64,000 bases of DNA from Thalassomonas actiniarum (lineage in GTDB: Bacteria; Pseudomonadota; Gammaproteobacteria; Enterobacterales; Alteromonadaceae), in contig NZ_CP059735.1 in NCBI RefSeq assembly GCF_000948975.2, positions 6,198,603 through 6,262,602 on the forward strand. The letters are read 5' to 3'. Positions 61,866-64,000 of the stretch are shown here, one piece after another (the first letter of the stretch is position 1; each line of letters begins with the position of its first letter). Under the pieces are notes generated by a model that saw only the letters and a list, made by a program, of their open reading frames with translations, did not search any database and was not told the origin of the DNA. Both the position numbers and the translations under genes were made by a program.

Positions 61866-62792
61866 ATGTTGACAAAAAAACCATTGAAAAAAATACTGAT
61901 GTTATTGCTGCCGGCAATACTTTTAACCGGCACATTCAAGGCTTTTGCCCTGGGAAAAATGGGCCATCAACTGGTGTGCCAGCTCAGTTATGACCACCTC
62001 ACCCCCGCCAGCCGCCAGAAAGTCACCCGGTTATTAGCCGAGCTGCCCCCGGAGCACAGGAAAAAAATCGCCGCTTATGCCAAAGGCAAAGAAGGCACGC
62101 AAGGCGATGACAATATCAGCTTTGCCGATAGCTGTTTATGGGCAGACGCCATTAAAAAAGATAAAGCTTTTGATGCCTTTAAACCCTGGCATTATTTGAA
62201 TATCGACCGGGACATTGAAGTGATCACCCCGGATGCCTGCCAGGAGAATTGTGTAACCCGGGGGATCTTGTTTCACCAGCAGCACTTAACAAGTGCGAGC
62301 GATAACTGGCAAAAGCTGCAGGCACTGATGTTTTTGGGTCACTGGCTCGGAGATATCCACCAGCCGCTGCATATCAGCTATGCCAGCGATCTTGGCGGCA
62401 ACCGCAGTGAAATTAACTCAACGCTTGGAAAATGCAGCAGCATGCACTGGCTGTGGGATGACTGTTTACTGACTTATCCGGCAGAAAGCGAGCAGGCGCT
62501 GGCGGCACATAAAAAAGCCTTATTGGCACAATTAAGCTCCCAATGGCAAAGCGCCCCTGTCGGCAATTGGCAAAAAACCGATGTCTGGCAATGGGCTACC
62601 GAGTCACTACAGATAGCACGCCAGGAAGACGTCGGTTATTGCCGGTTAACCGGAGACAAGGAATGCAAACCTTATGGCAGTTGCAAGGTTACTATCGGGC
62701 AGGATTACCAGATGAAATTTTCCCCTGTGCTGCAACAGCGTATCTTGCAGGCCGCAGTGCGCCTGAACGCTTTGCTGGAGCAGGCTTTATAA
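61866..62792 (+). CDS. S1/P1-type nuclease
   Basis: 308 residues with a signal peptide (ILMLLLPAILLTGTFKAFA). Zinc ligands of the S1/P1 family can be seen: GKMGHQLVCQL near the mature start, FADSCLWADAIK, PWHYLNID and FLGHWLGDIHQPLHISYASD with the HxxxDxHQPLH pattern. These enzymes cut single-stranded DNA and RNA and remove 3'-phosphates. In many homologues the mature chain begins with Trp as a zinc ligand; here the corresponding residues read LGKMGH, which deserves a check. It is convergent with the glycosyltransferase, 10 bp apart. Confidence 0.88.
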   Translation: MLTKKPLKKILMLLLPAILLTGTFKAFALGKMGHQLVCQLSYDHLTPASRQKVTRLLAELPPEHRKKIAAYAKGKEGTQGDDNISFADSCLWADAIKKDKAFDAFKPWHYLNIDRDIEVITPDACQENCVTRGILFHQQHLTSASDNWQKLQALMFLGHWLGDIHQPLHISYASDLGGNRSEINSTLGKCSSMHWLWDDCLLTYPAESEQALAAHKKALLAQLSSQWQSAPVGNWQKTDVWQWATESLQIARQEDVGYCRLTGDKECKPYGSCKVTIGQDYQMKFSPVLQQRILQAAVRLNALLEQAL

Positions 62793-62802
62793 GCCTGCGC
62801 GC

Positions 62803-64000
62803 TTAATCCTGTTCCTTTTCTTGTGAAGAGTCTTGTGAAGGAGTGAGTGACTGCTGTTGCTGCTCCTGCAAGTGCGCCAGCTTATTCTTCGATTCAATCC
62901 ACTGGGACATATACTGGGTGCTTCTGTGGTGATGAAAATTGAGCATGGCGCCGATAAAGTTTTGCTGGCGGTGCCCGTCTAAATCGTCACTGACTTGCGT
63001 TAATTTATCCGCCAGTGCGCTAAAGTGCTGCCGGCGGTCAAATAACTGCCGGGCATTTTCATGCCCCCGCTTACTGCTTTGCTGCCACAATGCTTGCTGC
63101 TGATATAACTCAACTGCAGCCTTGGCTATCGCCTCGGCGTCATTGGCGATAACCCCTCCCCATGCCTGCCCGGTTTGCATGCCTTCGGCGCCGACATCTG
63201 TGGTTACCGACGGGGTATTGCAAATCATCGCTTCCGCCAGCTTACCTTTAATCCCTGCGCCAAATCTTAGCGGCGCCAGACAAACCCGGGCGGACTGCAT
63301 TGCCTCTATGGCATCGTCAACCCAGCCTTTCACCAGAAAACCCGACTTCACATCGTGCAATGCCGTCGCTTTAGGGGGCGGGTAAGCACCGTATATATAC
63401 AAGTGCGCTGTTGGCAAGGCTTTACGAATTAACGGCCAAACCTGCTGTTTTAACCACAATACCGCATCCCAGTTTGGGGCATGACGAAAATTACCGATAG
63501 AGATAAAACCCTGGCGCTGTTCGTAATCCGGGTTATCCAGCGACAATGCTTGTTGTTCCAGCATAAACGGACTGTAGTGCAGTAACTGCCGGTCTACCTT
63601 ATGTAACCGGGTTAATAAATTTATTTCCTCTTGGGAAATCATCAGGCTGAGATCACAGCGGAAAATAGCCGCAACTTCCCGCTTTGCCAGATCCGAGTGA
63701 TAATCTTGCGGCAAAACTTCACGCTGCGCCTTATGGGCTTGATGCCGGGCATGACGCAAAAATTGCAGATCTTCGGTATCAAGTATGGTCATGGCCTGCG
63801 GGCATTGCTGGCGCACCCGCCAGCCAAACTGCTCTTCCATCATAAAGCGGTCAAAAACCACCATATCCGGCTGTAGCTGTTCAATATAAGCATCAAAACT
63901 TTGGCAATTTAAACTGATGTCCTGGCTGTCGACGCCACAGGCGGCCAGATCCACCATATGTTCGGTGCGCTGCGCCGGACTGGTAAAGGTAACAGACCAC
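62803..64000 (-). CDS. Glycosyltransferase (GT4-like), cut by window edge
   Basis: The frame continues past the right edge (the segment WSVTFTSPAQRTEH precedes the ATG at 63957 in frame). The C-terminal GT-B half is clear: FISIGNFRHAPNWDAVLWL, HLYIYGAYPPPKA, GWVDDAIEAMQSARVCLAPL, and FGAGIKGKLAEAMICNTPSV with the donor-binding EA pair. A Gln-rich tail (LAHLQEQQQQSLTPSQDSS) ends the protein. It belongs to the family that transfers sugars in capsule, LPS or protein glycosylation. Confidence 0.88.
   Translation of the reverse strand, partial: WSVTFTSPAQRTEHMVDLAACGVDSQDISLNCQSFDAYIEQLQPDMVVFDRFMMEEQFGWRVRQQCPQAMTILDTEDLQFLRHARHQAHKAQREVLPQDYHSDLAKREVAAIFRCDLSLMISQEEINLLTRLHKVDRQLLHYSPFMLEQQALSLDNPDYEQRQGFISIGNFRHAPNWDAVLWLKQQVWPLIRKALPTAHLYIYGAYPPPKATALHDVKSGFLVKGWVDDAIEAMQSARVCLAPLRFGAGIKGKLAEAMICNTPSVTTDVGAEGMQTGQAWGGVIANDAEAIAKAAVELYQQQALWQQSSKRGHENARQLFDRRQHFSALADKLTQVSDDLDGHRQQNFIGAMLNFHHHRSTQYMSQWIESKNKLAHLQEQQQQSLTPSQDSSQEKEQD

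Overview
The window reads as a chromosomal stretch of a marine gammaproteobacterium, most plausibly Alteromonadales/Colwelliaceae (Thalassomonas- or Thalassotalea-like). This placement is an inference from overall gene content (TonB receptor, S8 and M1 peptidases, YHYH protein, HDOD/two-component genes), moderate GC with AT-rich intergenic regions and AGGAG-type ribosome binding sites; no rRNA or tRNA gene is present to confirm it.

Layout. 1-2.0 kb: start of an Ada-type DNA repair protein (cut by the left edge), a START/SRPBCC protein and a MerR regulator. 2.4-12.05 kb: a collinear minus-strand block that looks like a small-molecule biosynthesis operon. Read in transcription order it holds an AfsA-like hotdog protein, a HAD phosphatase, an aldo/keto reductase, a FAD monooxygenase, a condensation-domain-like acyltransferase, an alpha/beta-hydrolase fused to an MDR reductase, a RarD-type exporter and a divergent DRE-TIM-barrel-like protein. 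The AfsA + phosphatase + reductase logic recalls A-factor type butyrolactone signal synthesis, and this is the most interesting system in the window. 12.3-15.7 kb: three small secreted or membrane-anchored proteins of unknown function, an NmrA-like protein and a 51-bp tandem repeat. 15.7-17.7 kb: an AT-rich island with a tight three-gene cassette of unknown function.

17.7-26.3 kb: an aromatic-compound block bounded by two LysR regulators: HPPD-type dioxygenase, a MITE-like element, an aromatic FAD hydroxylase with its DUF2783-like partner, a secreted multicopper oxidase and a class V aminotransferase. 26.6-32.9 kb: stress and housekeeping accessory genes (YqjG-type GST, pirin, GNAT, esterase, GrpB, MAPEG, DUF1801, AraC-GyrI). 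33-38.5 kb: a complete urease operon in the order ureDABCEFG, with a small membrane protein and a strong terminator. 38.9-43.8 kb: TonB receptor, an unknown cytosolic protein, a TetR gene with an octanucleotide repeat in its leader and two palindromic operators, and an AhpD-like protein.

44-51.4 kb: secreted proteins (a 577-aa possible toroid protein, a PEBP-YHYH protein) next to a BaeS/OmpR-type two-component pair with an Arg-Pro-rich periplasmic sensor, then an NTF2-like secreted protein. 51.9-55.2 kb: an HDOD / response regulator / PAS histidine kinase operon, followed by a decayed gene. 56.2-64 kb: an S8 peptidase with 16 tandem WNEGS-type repeats, a lipoprotein M1 aminopeptidase, an S1/P1 nuclease and a glycosyltransferase cut by the right edge.
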